Source: an uncultured Acidobacteriia bacterium (GTDB lineage Bacteria; Acidobacteriota; Terriglobia; Bryobacterales; Bryobacteraceae). Taken from it: a stretch of DNA of 64,000 nucleotides. The stretch spans positions 22,350 to 86,349 of the forward strand of contig CAIUOG010000166.1 of the NCBI GenBank assembly GCA_903900705.1, in the 5' to 3' direction. How positions within the stretch are numbered: the stretch's first letter is position 1; each line of letters starts with the position of its first letter. Positions 18,205-26,885 of the stretch are shown in pieces. The position numbers were made by a program, and so were the translations under genes. The notes beneath the pieces are model-generated. The model saw nothing but the letters and a program-made list of their open reading frames with translations. It searched no databases and had not been told where the DNA came from.

Positions 18205-18927
18205 TCAGTTTCTGTCCGGAACTTTGTCGATGCCGCTGATTTTCAGAATTTCCAACATACCCTTCCGCGGTTCGAGGCGCAGGCCCAGCTGGACTCGCGC
18301 GGCGGTGAAAATGTCGTTGGACGAATCGGCCGGATCGGTGATGGCTGAGCCAAACGGATAGTAGGTCAGGACGATCTGGTAGTCGCCTGTCAGACCGGTC
18401 TGATCCACCACGGCCCGCCCGGTGACCTTGCCGAGCCGCTCGCACAAGTCCGGCATGTGCCGGACGGCGAATAGAATCCTGCCATCACCGCTCGTGGCAG
18501 GCAGTGGGACAGCGTCCTTCCAGGCTCGAAGTTTGTGGCCGCCTCTGTCGATCACAAGCGCAAAGAGTGGACGCTCGTCGGTCTCGCGGTGCGCGACAAG
18601 GTGAAAGCGCTCCTCAAGTAAGCCCCGCAGCATGTCCATCACTTCGCTGTCCGGAACCGGCTCCGCCGCTTTTGCGAGGACGTCATAGCATTCGGAGTCG
18701 AGCCAGGTGGGGCCGGAGACACGGTCATCCGTGAGGCCGTAGGCGCGGCTGATGATCCGGCGCAGCGGCGCGTTTTCGGCCGTCAGGATGCCATGGGAAA
18801 CGCGAAAATCCCAGCGTCCCCGGCAGCCGGCCGCATGATTCGGCTTTACGCTCGCGACCTCGAACCGGGCCGCGTGCGCCGGAATGAGCGTAACGGCGGC
18901 GAGCAGGAGCGGTGCGAATCGGTGCAT
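18205..18927 (-). CDS. TIGR03435-type Solibacter/Acidobacteria secreted protein
   Basis: 240 aa. The signal peptide (HRFAPLLLAAVTLIPAHA) is followed directly by FEVASVKPN, the signature of the TIGR03435 family, a large paralogous family first noted in Solibacter. The rest matches its pattern: LRRIISRAYGLTDDRVSGP, EVMDMLRGLLEERFHL, HRETDERPLFALVI, and VVDQTGLTGDYQIVL near the end. The function is unknown; many members sit beside BlaR/M56 sensor peptidases, which is not the case here. I chose the ATG at 18927 because it begins a clean signal peptide. The gene ends 45 bases before larC on the same strand. Confidence 0.87.
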   Translation of the reverse strand: MHRFAPLLLAAVTLIPAHAARFEVASVKPNHAAGCRGRWDFRVSHGILTAENAPLRRIISRAYGLTDDRVSGPTWLDSECYDVLAKAAEPVPDSEVMDMLRGLLEERFHLVAHRETDERPLFALVIDRGGHKLRAWKDAVPLPATSGDGRILFAVRHMPDLCERLGKVTGRAVVDQTGLTGDYQIVLTYYPFGSAITDPADSSNDIFTAARVQLGLRLEPRKGMLEILKISGIDKVPDRN

Positions 18928-18989
18928 CGCCCCAGCGTAACAGGAATTCCGCGGGGCCATTCTGCTGTCCAGGCCTGATAACCTGACGC

Positions 18990-19886
18990 TTGCGCTCGAT
19001 TGCTCTTATTGTTTTTGCCGTTCTGGCTATGGCGCCCGCGGGCGATCTTGTTCTGACGGCGGATGTTCTGGGGGAGCCCCTGATCCTGACGGCTTCGCAA
19101 AGAACGTCCGGGGCGCTCTCGTCGCTCCGATGGCGGGGCCGGGAATTCCTGAACGCCTTCGATCATGGCCGGGAACTGCAGTCAGCCCTGTCGTTCGATG
19201 GTTGGGGCGAGTGCTACAACCCGACGGAAGCGGGTTCCCGGAATGATGGAACCGGTTCCGTCAGTACCAGCCGTCTGATCCGTTCCCGAGTGTCAGGAAA
19301 TACGCTTGAGACCGAAACGGACATGGCGTTCTGGCTTGCGCCGGGTCAGGCGTATCCGCGCGGGTGCGGCAGCCGGAAGTCCCTGATGGTAGCGCAGAAT
19401 CAGTCGGAGCGTGACGGGTACATTCTGCACAAGCGCATCACGGTCGGGGCTGATGGCGTGCGGAACGCCATTCTCTATGACGCCGAATTCACCATATCGC
19501 ACGCCCACGAATCCGCCACGTACGAACTGGCCACCGCTTATATGCAGCCGGAATTCGATCTCTTCCTGACATATGACCCCGCCACGGACCGGATAGAACC
19601 CCTTTCAGCCGGACCGGGCGAACAGGGTTTGCCAGTGATCCTGTCCACCCCCGATAGGCGCTTCGCCATGGGCGTGTGGTCTCCCGATCCCGCCGCTCGC
19701 TATGGCCGTTTTCAGTTCCTCGGGAATCCGCAACTATCCGGCTGGAATACCGTGAAATGGAACTGCGTGTTTCGCGCGAAGAATGTGATGCCCGGGGTAT
19801 ACCGAAACCGGTGCTACGCCGTGGTGGGCAATGTCGACGAGGTTGCGAGGGGCATCGCGACGCTGGCCCATTCTCACCGGAAGTAA
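18990..19886 (+). CDS. Secreted protein of unknown function, beta-rich
   Basis: 298 aa. A TTG at 18990 begins a short signal-peptide-like stretch (RSIALIVFAVLAMAPAGD); no upstream ATG is available in frame. The body is predicted to be mainly beta, with conserved-looking segments LRWRGREFLNAFDHGRELQSA and FDGWGECYNPTEAGSRNDG that suggest a sugar-mutarotase-like sandwich, but I cannot name the family. Some Cys residues (near WGEC, PRGCGS, WNCVF, RNRCYAV) could pair in the periplasm. It lies between the TIGR03435 gene, which is divergent, and an ADOP permease 74 bases downstream on the same strand. Confidence 0.65.
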   Translation: MRSIALIVFAVLAMAPAGDLVLTADVLGEPLILTASQRTSGALSSLRWRGREFLNAFDHGRELQSALSFDGWGECYNPTEAGSRNDGTGSVSTSRLIRSRVSGNTLETETDMAFWLAPGQAYPRGCGSRKSLMVAQNQSERDGYILHKRITVGADGVRNAILYDAEFTISHAHESATYELATAYMQPEFDLFLTYDPATDRIEPLSAGPGEQGLPVILSTPDRRFAMGVWSPDPAARYGRFQFLGNPQLSGWNTVKWNCVFRAKNVMPGVYRNRCYAVVGNVDEVARGIATLAHSHRK

Positions 19887-19960
19887 GAAAGTCACCAGGC
19901 GCGCCGGCGCGGCTTCAGAATTTTTCGTAACAAAAAACAGCGGGCACAGTATTACCGTGC

Positions 19961-22462
19961 ATGACCAGCCTCCTGCCGGACTTCCGCTTCGCTCTTCGCG
20001 CCATCCGCCGCAGCCCGCTCTTCGCCACTGTCGCCATACTTTCTCTCGCGCTTGGCATTGGAGCGAATACCGCCATCTTCACCATCTTCGATCAGCTTCT
20101 GCTGCGGCGTCTGCCCGTCAAAGACCCGGAGAGCCTTGTCATGCTCTATCAGAAGGGCTCGCACAACGGCAGCAATATGGGCCCGCGCATGCAGTCTTAT
20201 CCGATCTATCGCGACCTTCAGCAGAAAGGCGCGCCACTATCGGAGGTGATCTGCCGCCGTCTGGTCTCCGCATCGCTCAGCGCCTCCGCTCAGACGGAGC
20301 GCGTGGAGGCAGAACTCGTCTCCGGGAACTACTTCACCATGCTGGGGGTAAGGGCTGCGGCGGGCCGTCTGTTCAATTCGAAGGAAGACGATCAGGTGTA
20401 TGAGGGCCACCCGGTTGTAGTGCTCAGTTACGATTACTGGGCGAGCCACTTCAACCGGAGTCAAAGTGTGATTGGCCAGAAGGTGCTGATCAACAACTAC
20501 CCCATGACTGTTGTGGGCGTGTCGGCGCAGGGCTTCTCCGGGCTCGATCCGGCGGTTGCGCCACAGATCCGGGTTCCGATATTGATGATGCCGGTGCTCA
20601 CGCCGGAGTGGGACTGGCTGAACATGGAAGACCGGCGTACGCGCTGGGTGCAGGTCTTCGCAAGGCTGAAGCGGGGCTTTACGGTCGAAAGCGCGCAGGC
20701 GCCGCTGCAGGTACTGTTCCATCAGGTTCGCGAATACGAATCCACATTACCCGCCGCCAAAGACTGGAGCGCTTATGAACGCCGGCAGTTCCTGCGCGGC
20801 ACTATCCATGTGGAGAAGGCCGCCACGGGCTATTCGCAACTGCGGAACAGCTTTTCTACCGCGCTGATTGTGCTGATGTGCATGGTTGGCATGGTGCTGC
20901 TGATCGCCTGTGCGAATGTGGCGAATCTGCTGGTCGCGCGGGCCTTTGCGCGTCAGAAGGAGATCGCGGTACGACTTTCGGTGGGCGCCTCCCGCAGTCA
21001 GTTGATCCGGCAGTTGCTGGTGGAAAGCCTGGTGCTTTCATTGGCGGGCGGCATAGTGGGCGTAGGGCTCTCCGCGTTGATGACGCGGGGGTTGCTCGCA
21101 CTGGTGCCCTCCGATTCCAGTCCGCTGCTGCTGCGGTCCACGCCGGACCTGCGGATTCTCGCATTTACTTTCGGTTTGACCGTCATCACCAGCCTTGTGT
21201 TCGGGCTGCTGCCGGCCATGCGCGCCAGCCGTCCCGATCTCTGGGGTACGCTCAAGGACGCGGCGGGCGCAGTCACCAGCAACGCCGGGTCCCTCTTCGT
21301 CCGCAAGGGGTTGGTGACGGCCCAGGTGGCTCTCAGCTTCCTCCTTCTCTTCGGGGCCGGGCTCTTCGTTCGCAGTCTGGGGAATCTGCAGGCCGCGAAG
21401 ACAGGCTTTCATGATCCTGATAATCTGGTCACCTTTCAGCTCTCGCCTGCGTTGAACGGCTATGACGGTCCACGCACCGTGGCGCTCTATGAACAGTTGC
21501 TGGAGCGGCTCCGCGCGGCGCCTGGCATACGGGCGGCATCCTTTGCCGCCGTGCCGTTGTTGCACGGCGACGAGTGGGACAGCACCACGCAGGTGGAAGG
21601 GCATAAGTCAGGCGATGGCGAGGACATGCAGGCCTACATGAATGCGGTCGCGCCGGGATACTTTTCGACCATGGGTATCCCGTTGCTCGCGGGCCGCGAC
21701 TTTGATCGCCGGGACGTGAAGAAGGACGCGAAGGTCGCGATCGTGAACGAGAGCTTTGCCCGGCACTTCTTTGGCGCACGCGGCGCGCTGGGCCGTCATC
21801 TCGGTCGTGGCAGAAAGACCGACAAGCTGGAGACCGAGATTGTCGGTGTCGTGGCCGACTCCCTGTTTGAGGGTCCCCGCGAAGGCATTCACCGGCAGGT
21901 TTTCGTGCCCGATTGGGGCAATGGCGGAGCGGCGTTTTATGTGCGCGCCGCCATACCGGCGCAGACCGTTTATGCGACGGTCCGGTCGCAGATTCGGGCG
22001 CTTGATTCTTCCTTGCCTGTTTACGAACTGAAGACGCTTGGGACGCAACTCGATGAGACGCTGCTCACGGAACGTCTGATCGCGCTGCTCTCGGCCGGCT
22101 TCGGGCTGCTGGCGACCGTGCTCGCGACGGTGGGACTCTATGGCGTGATGGCTTTCGTGGTGGCGCGACGCACGAAGGAGGTCGGCCTCCGGATGGCGCT
22201 GGGAGCACGGCGCGGCGCCGTCATCTGGCTGGTGATGAAAGAGGTGGTGGTGCTGATCCTGATCGGGCTGACCATCGGCGTGCCTTCCGCCATCGGGCTG
22301 GGGCGTCTGGTCTCAGCGCAACTTTACGGGATTCAGGCGAATGACCCGTGGATCGCGACCGTCAGCATGGCGCTGCTGGTGGTGGCAGCGCTGCTGGCAG
22401 GGTTGGTTCCCGCGCGGCGCGCCAGCCGGATTGATCCGATTCTGGCGCTCCGCTACGAGTAG
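19961..22462 (+). CDS. ADOP-family duplicated orphan ABC permease
   Basis: 833 aa inner-membrane protein. The opening FALRAIRRSPLFATVAILSLALGIGANTAIF is the standard ADOP start: one helix, then a large periplasmic MacB-core domain, then three helices (about 285-420). The whole unit is repeated in the second half (helix near 435-460, periplasmic domain, then three helices from about 700). The C-terminal ARRASRIDPILALRYE is the usual FtsX-like ending. These permeases resemble MacB/LolC but have no ATPase domain and none is encoded beside this gene. Substrates are unknown. The stop is five bases from the stop of the convergent SDR. Confidence 0.93.
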   Translation: MTSLLPDFRFALRAIRRSPLFATVAILSLALGIGANTAIFTIFDQLLLRRLPVKDPESLVMLYQKGSHNGSNMGPRMQSYPIYRDLQQKGAPLSEVICRRLVSASLSASAQTERVEAELVSGNYFTMLGVRAAAGRLFNSKEDDQVYEGHPVVVLSYDYWASHFNRSQSVIGQKVLINNYPMTVVGVSAQGFSGLDPAVAPQIRVPILMMPVLTPEWDWLNMEDRRTRWVQVFARLKRGFTVESAQAPLQVLFHQVREYESTLPAAKDWSAYERRQFLRGTIHVEKAATGYSQLRNSFSTALIVLMCMVGMVLLIACANVANLLVARAFARQKEIAVRLSVGASRSQLIRQLLVESLVLSLAGGIVGVGLSALMTRGLLALVPSDSSPLLLRSTPDLRILAFTFGLTVITSLVFGLLPAMRASRPDLWGTLKDAAGAVTSNAGSLFVRKGLVTAQVALSFLLLFGAGLFVRSLGNLQAAKTGFHDPDNLVTFQLSPALNGYDGPRTVALYEQLLERLRAAPGIRAASFAAVPLLHGDEWDSTTQVEGHKSGDGEDMQAYMNAVAPGYFSTMGIPLLAGRDFDRRDVKKDAKVAIVNESFARHFFGARGALGRHLGRGRKTDKLETEIVGVVADSLFEGPREGIHRQVFVPDWGNGGAAFYVRAAIPAQTVYATVRSQIRALDSSLPVYELKTLGTQLDETLLTERLIALLSAGFGLLATVLATVGLYGVMAFVVARRTKEVGLRMALGARRGAVIWLVMKEVVVLILIGLTIGVPSAIGLGRLVSAQLYGIQANDPWIATVSMALLVVAALLAGLVPARRASRIDPILALRYE

Positions 22463-22467
22463 CTTCT

Positions 22468-23226
22468 CTAGCCGCGGCCCACAAAAGGCATGGTGTTCGC
22501 CATCACGGTCATGAACAGAACATTGGTGGCGAGAGGCAAGCCTGCCATGTAAAGCACCGCATCCGCGACGTTCTGAACGTCCATCCGCGGTTCGGCGGCG
22601 AGCTCTCCGTTGGCCTGCAGCACGCCCGCAGTCATGCGCTGCGTCATTTCAGTGGCGGCGTTGCCGATGTCGATCTGTCCGCAGCAGATGTCAAAGCCGC
22701 GGCAATCGAGCGAAATGGATTTCGTCAGGCCGGTAATGGCGTGCTTGGTGGCTGTGTAGGGCGCTGAATGCGGGCGGGGCGTGTGGGCGGAAATTGAGCC
22801 GTTGTTGATGATACGGCCGCCGCGCGGCTCCTGCGATTTCATCATCCGAATGGCTTCCTGCGCGCACAGGAACGCACCGGTCAGATTCACGTTCAAAACA
22901 GCGCTCCACTGCGCGAAGGACAGGTCCTCCATGGGAATGGCCGGGGCTCCCATGCCGGCATTATTGAAGAGCAGATCCAGGCGTCCGAAGCTCGCTTCCG
23001 TCGCAGCGAAAAGTGCCTTCACCGCTTCAGGCTGGCCGATGTCCACCGCGAAGGGCAGCATCTTCCCGCCTTCCGGTTTGGCCAGGGCGGCGGTCTTTTC
23101 CAGTTCTTCCATGCGGCGTCCGGCGAGCACCACAGAGTGTCCCGCGCCCTGCAACGCAAGGCTTGTGGCGCGTCCGATGCCGCTGCCGGCCCCGGTCACA
23201 AGCGCGATTTTATTGGTAATCGACAT
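22468..23226 (-). CDS. Short-chain dehydrogenase/reductase
   Basis: 252 aa NAD(P)-dependent oxidoreductase. The Rossmann motif TGAGSGIG (residues 11-18), NNAG, the catalytic Ser in NGSIS, and YTATK (YxxxK) are all present. The loop GRRMEELE after strand beta-2 has Arg where NADP-preferring enzymes carry a basic residue; this is only a hint. The substrate is unknown. It is the last gene of the minus-strand run that begins with the Ras-like GTPase, 24 bases after the OmpA-type gene, so it may be co-transcribed with that cluster or just adjacent. A 19-base imperfect repeat lies between the two genes. Confidence 0.9.
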   Translation of the reverse strand: MSITNKIALVTGAGSGIGRATSLALQGAGHSVVLAGRRMEELEKTAALAKPEGGKMLPFAVDIGQPEAVKALFAATEASFGRLDLLFNNAGMGAPAIPMEDLSFAQWSAVLNVNLTGAFLCAQEAIRMMKSQEPRGGRIINNGSISAHTPRPHSAPYTATKHAITGLTKSISLDCRGFDICCGQIDIGNAATEMTQRMTAGVLQANGELAAEPRMDVQNVADAVLYMAGLPLATNVLFMTVMANTMPFVGRG

Positions 23227-23230
23227 AAAT

Positions 23231-23268
23231 TTTACTGTTTTGTGGTGATTCTATTGTTTTGTAGTGAA
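23231..23268 (-). repeat. Imperfect 19-base tandem repeat across the OmpA-gene stop
   Basis: Two adjacent 19-base units (23250-23268 and 23231-23249) match at 15 positions. The first covers the last codons and stop of the OmpA-type gene and the second fills the gap before the SDR start. Confidence 0.55.
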
Positions 23269-24744
23269 TGACACGCTGCGGTTGGTGCCGCGTTCCCAGT
23301 CGGAGGCGCCCGGCTTCTGGCCTTCGGCAACTGCCGTCATGCGGGCCGCTGGAATCTCCTGTAGCAGCAGAGCCTCCAACACCCTCTGGGCGCGGTCGAG
23401 GGACAATTTGTTATTCGTATCCTGCTTACCCACTTCGTCGGCCCGCCCCGTTACCAGAATCAGCGCATCCGGTTTGAGTCGCAGCAGGCGGCGGATGGCC
23501 ACGGTGGCTTCATCAATGCGCCGCGCTTCTCCTACGGGCAGCTTCGAACTGCCCGCGTCGAAGCGGACGCGCAGTTCTTCCAGTTGCTCCCGTGCGGTGT
23601 CAATTTCACGCTGTTTGGCGAATAGGGAATTCAGGGATAAGTAGGGCTGGAACTCAAATCGCACGCCCTCGTGTTTGGGCTGCGGCGCGAGGGGATCTTT
23701 CAGCCCGTTCACAATCCAATCCGAGCCGCGCTTTTCCACGCCGGTGATCACGAGGCCAGGCTGGCGGCGGAGGGAATCGAAATAATCGTTCCAGCGGTTC
23801 TGTTGCCGAACGCGGTAGCCGAAGATGCCCGCGATCAGCAGCACAGCCATGCACGCCGCCGCCCAGACAGGCCAGGAACTCTGCTTTCTGCCGGGCGCGG
23901 ACTGCCCCAGCAGGCAGGCCTGCAGCAGTGGCTGGGCCGGTTCAAAAATGCTGGTATCGTCCTGTTTGAACTGGTCCAGTTCCGCATACAACTGCTCATG
24001 CACCTTGTCGATAGCGGTCCGGAAGACGCCTTTCAGTTCCGGGGGCGCGGTGCCGCTGACGGCTCCCACGACAAGCGCCTTCGGACCGTACTGAATCCAG
24101 AGCTTGAAGCGGCCGGTATCGACGGTTTCCAGATCCTGCCCACCCTCGGTGAACGAGTCGCTGAAGAAATCCTGAATTGCCGTAAGCATGCCGGAAATCA
24201 TGTCGGCATCCTTCAGCACCGAGCCCTGGGCGGCCACATGCTGCAACAGGAGTCCACTCTTCCGGTGGATCAGAAAGACCTGTTCCACGGAGTACAGCAG
24301 ACTGCGCGTGAGCAGAATCTCGCTGAAAGACTTGCCGGTCACAAGCGCCTCGATGCGCCATTGAAGGCCGCGCAGAGATACGCTTTTTTCGACGATCTGA
24401 TTCAGCGTTTCGGCAAACTCCGCTATCGACGCCGCTATCGACTTCCGGATGGCGGGGCCAATCACTGGAAAAATAGCATCGGCCAGTTCCTTCGGATGTT
24501 TGCGGACCGAACTTTCGAAGGCCTTTTCGAAAACGGGTTCAAGCGCTTCGCGCAGTGCTTTCGGCTTTGCGTTCCGGATGGAATCGGGCAGCACCCGCGC
24601 GACCTCCGCCGCGCGTTTCCGCGGATCGTCGAGCCTGTCTTCGATTGTCGCGATGCGATCGACGTCCGGCCCGACCAGCAGTTGATGGAGTTCGGCGAAA
24701 TCGGTACTGTTCAGGGCCCCGTCGTTACCGGCGGGATCGGGCAT
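23251..24744 (-). CDS. Membrane protein with C-terminal OmpA-like domain and N-terminal cytoplasmic region
   Basis: 497 aa. Residues about 1-290 are predicted cytoplasmic and lack a signal peptide; a single membrane helix follows (SWPVWAAACMAVLLIAGIFGY, about 303-323). The periplasmic part ends in an OmpA/MotB-like peptidoglycan-binding domain (about 400-497) with ILVTGRADEVG, LSLDRAQRVLEALL and RGTNRSVSF. Within the N-terminal part, residues about 170-270 (VFLIHRKSGLLLQHVAAQ then ALVVGAVSGTAPPELK) read like a roadblock/longin-type sandwich, the fold of MglB-like GTPase partners; this is an inference from pattern. It is one base downstream of the coiled-coil gene in the GTPase cluster and could link a cytoplasmic GTPase to the cell wall. 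Confidence 0.85.
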   Translation of the reverse strand: MPDPAGNDGALNSTDFAELHQLLVGPDVDRIATIEDRLDDPRKRAAEVARVLPDSIRNAKPKALREALEPVFEKAFESSVRKHPKELADAIFPVIGPAIRKSIAASIAEFAETLNQIVEKSVSLRGLQWRIEALVTGKSFSEILLTRSLLYSVEQVFLIHRKSGLLLQHVAAQGSVLKDADMISGMLTAIQDFFSDSFTEGGQDLETVDTGRFKLWIQYGPKALVVGAVSGTAPPELKGVFRTAIDKVHEQLYAELDQFKQDDTSIFEPAQPLLQACLLGQSAPGRKQSSWPVWAAACMAVLLIAGIFGYRVRQQNRWNDYFDSLRRQPGLVITGVEKRGSDWIVNGLKDPLAPQPKHEGVRFEFQPYLSLNSLFAKQREIDTAREQLEELRVRFDAGSSKLPVGEARRIDEATVAIRRLLRLKPDALILVTGRADEVGKQDTNNKLSLDRAQRVLEALLLQEIPAARMTAVAEGQKPGASDWERGTNRSVSFTTKQ

Positions 24745-24745
24745 C

Positions 24746-25537
24746 TTACTCTTCCGAACCCGGGATACGGAACTGATCGCTCAGGCGAAGCGCCACTTCG
24801 GTGAAAAGAGTGGCCAGTGCGGCGCGATCTGTCTTGCCGTCTTTCAGTTCGTGGTACCGCTTTTCGAGCAGGCCAACAATCTGCTCCTGCGTCAGCTTGA
24901 TCTCGTCGGCAAGTTCGCGCGCCTGGCTCATCAACTGGCTGCGGAGTTCGCGTTCGACGGAAGAACTGCGGTCATCCAGGTCGCGAATGCGGCGGCTCAG
25001 CGAATCACTGAGTTCCTTGAGTTCGCGCGACTGCTGCGCCACGTTGTCCAGCCGTTCATCGCGCTCGGCTTTGAAGCGCGCCTGAATGGACTCGAATTCC
25101 TTGCGGACGTACGCCTCCAGCTGTTCAAAGCGTCGGCGGTTGGTCTCACGGATCTCCGCGTTTTCCTTGACCAGCGTTTCTTCGAGGCGGGCGAAGCGGG
25201 ACTCATAGTCGCGCATCTGGGAACCGAAGAGAATGTCGCGGATTTTATCCACATTTCCCGCCCCGCCCCGCAGGACCTGGGACCGGTCGAGATCCGAGCC
25301 GAGTGGCGACTGAAATTGATCTGGTGAGCTCATGGGTTTGGGTTCTTCCTTTACGGTAACGGTGACCGGCGCAATGGCAACGGGCGTCTCTGTCGATATT
25401 ACTTTACGTTCGGACGGGGCCTGGGGGACAGCCGGTTTGTCCGGACTCTTTACAGCGGCTTTCTTTGCGGCCGCGTTCCGGGAGGGCTTCCCCTTTTTGG
25501 CGGGTTTGGCTTTTGTTTTGGCTTTCACCGGTTTCAT
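24746..25537 (-). CDS. Coiled-coil protein of unknown function in the GTPase cluster
   Basis: 263 aa with no signal peptide or membrane helix. Residues 1-30 are Lys/Ala rich (KAKTKAKPAKKGKPS) and 31-90 are Pro/Val rich, so disordered. A conserved-looking segment, IRDILFGSQMRDYE (about 98-111), leads into a long coiled coil (about 105-235) rich in Glu, Arg and Leu. The C-terminal 30 residues (AALATLFTEVALRLSDQF) look like an amphipathic helix. I cannot name the family. The ATG overlaps the stop of the MBL-receiver gene by four bases and the stop is one base from the OmpA-type gene, so the product is probably made together with both and may act as a scaffold. Confidence 0.83.
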   Translation of the reverse strand: MKPVKAKTKAKPAKKGKPSRNAAAKKAAVKSPDKPAVPQAPSERKVISTETPVAIAPVTVTVKEEPKPMSSPDQFQSPLGSDLDRSQVLRGGAGNVDKIRDILFGSQMRDYESRFARLEETLVKENAEIRETNRRRFEQLEAYVRKEFESIQARFKAERDERLDNVAQQSRELKELSDSLSRRIRDLDDRSSSVERELRSQLMSQARELADEIKLTQEQIVGLLEKRYHELKDGKTDRAALATLFTEVALRLSDQFRIPGSEE

Positions 25538-26883
25538 TGCGGTTGCCCCTGATGGCCGGCCCGCGCGACGCAGGAGCGAATCCTCGCGTCGAGCTGGGGT
25601 GGAGTAAAAGGTTTGGCCAGGAAATCCGTCGCGCCCATTTCGAAGCTTTTTCGGGCGCTTTCCTCGTCGCCGTGCGCGGTCAGAACAATGACCGGAATGT
25701 TCTTCGTCGACTCGTGGGAACGAAGGCGGCTGAGCACCTGGTGTCCATCGATGACCGGCATAAAGAGATCGAGCAGGATGAGGTCGGGCCGGGTGTCCGT
25801 GCCATCACCGAGCAGCGCATCCAAAGCGTCCTGACCCGATTCCTTTTCGATCACCCGATGGCCGGCGCGCGTCAATGCTTTCCGGGCGAGGAAGCGGAGG
25901 TCCTCATCGTCATCGACCACCATCACCAGAAGGTGCGAGCCTGTTTCCTGATCGGAGGCGGCAACGGTGTTGACTCTGAGATGCGGCCCGGGGGCGGTTA
26001 TGAAAGACTCTTCATACCCTTCACGGGCGCAGTGGATCTGAATGGGCGAACCGAGGGCGGCGGCGATGGCGCGGGACTTGGCCTCTATTCCGTCGAGGAA
26101 GTCATCGCTGTGCGTGGGGTCGTGGTGCGTGAGGAAGAGGTTCTTCACATTCGCCGCAACGGCCATCTGCGTAACGTAAGAATACGTACTGTGGCCCCAG
26201 TTCTTTTTTGCCGGATATTCTTCCGGAGTGTACTGGCAATCATGGATCACGACATCGGCATTTTCCATAAATGCGGCATGGCGACGGTCCCCATCATGCA
26301 GGATCGCGTCCAGCTTGCCGGGTGGAACATCGGTGCGCCACAGGCTTTCCCAATATGGCTCGTGGTCGCAGAGGTAAAGTACGGAAACCCCGTCTGCCTC
26401 GATGCGGTAGCCCAGCGCGATGGCCGGGTGATTGAGGAACTGCGCGGAAACGCGTACTCCGTTGAGTTCGTGAACTCCTTCGTTGAGATCCAGGTACTCG
26501 ATCCGCGCGCCCAGTTGTTCCAGTTCTACAGGAAAGTAGGTGAATTCCATCTGACCCGCCAATACATCGGGCAGGGAAGTGTTGGCTCCCCGGGGACCGC
26601 AGACCGTAATCTGGTTGCCCGGAATAAAGAGCGGCGCGAAGAACGGGAAGCCCTGGATGTGGTCCCAGTGCGTATGGCTCAGCAGGATGGTTGCCTGAAT
26701 CGGTTTGGGCGCATTGGCCAGCAGCCAGCCTCCCAGCGGACGGGCGCCCGTGCCGCAGTCCAGAATAAATCGCTGCCCCGCGTTCGTCACAACCTCAACG
26801 CAGGACGTGTTGCCGCCATACCGGATAGTGGATTGGCCGGGTGTGGCAATGGATCCTCGTGTTCCCCAAAAGCGTACAAGCAT
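25534..26883 (-). CDS. Metallo-beta-lactamase-fold hydrolase fused to a response-regulator receiver
   Basis: 449 aa. Residues about 1-290 are an MBL-fold hydrolase of the PhnP / RNase Z / cAMP-phosphodiesterase-like branch: the start VRFWGTRGSIATPG, the zinc motif HTHWDH (about 90-95), and later VIHDCQYT and LTHHDPTHSDD. Residues about 315-440 form a CheY-like receiver with VVDDDED, the acceptor Asp in LILLDLFMP, the Thr in VLTAHG and the Lys in LAKPF. Phosphorylation would be expected to control a zinc hydrolase rather than DNA binding. The natural partner is the hybrid kinase whose gene ends two bases upstream. The substrate, perhaps a cyclic nucleotide or phosphodiester, is inferred only. 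Confidence 0.92.
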   Translation of the reverse strand: MLVRFWGTRGSIATPGQSTIRYGGNTSCVEVVTNAGQRFILDCGTGARPLGGWLLANAPKPIQATILLSHTHWDHIQGFPFFAPLFIPGNQITVCGPRGANTSLPDVLAGQMEFTYFPVELEQLGARIEYLDLNEGVHELNGVRVSAQFLNHPAIALGYRIEADGVSVLYLCDHEPYWESLWRTDVPPGKLDAILHDGDRRHAAFMENADVVIHDCQYTPEEYPAKKNWGHSTYSYVTQMAVAANVKNLFLTHHDPTHSDDFLDGIEAKSRAIAAALGSPIQIHCAREGYEESFITAPGPHLRVNTVAASDQETGSHLLVMVVDDDEDLRFLARKALTRAGHRVIEKESGQDALDALLGDGTDTRPDLILLDLFMPVIDGHQVLSRLRSHESTKNIPVIVLTAHGDEESARKSFEMGATDFLAKPFTPPQLDARIRSCVARAGHQGQPQ

Positions 26884-26885
26884 AT

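Noticed and set aside
20856..22462. Insertion sequence or prophage signs around the ADOP genes
   Set aside because: No transposase, integrase, terminal inverted repeat or target duplication is seen; the internal repetition is the normal duplicated ADOP structure.
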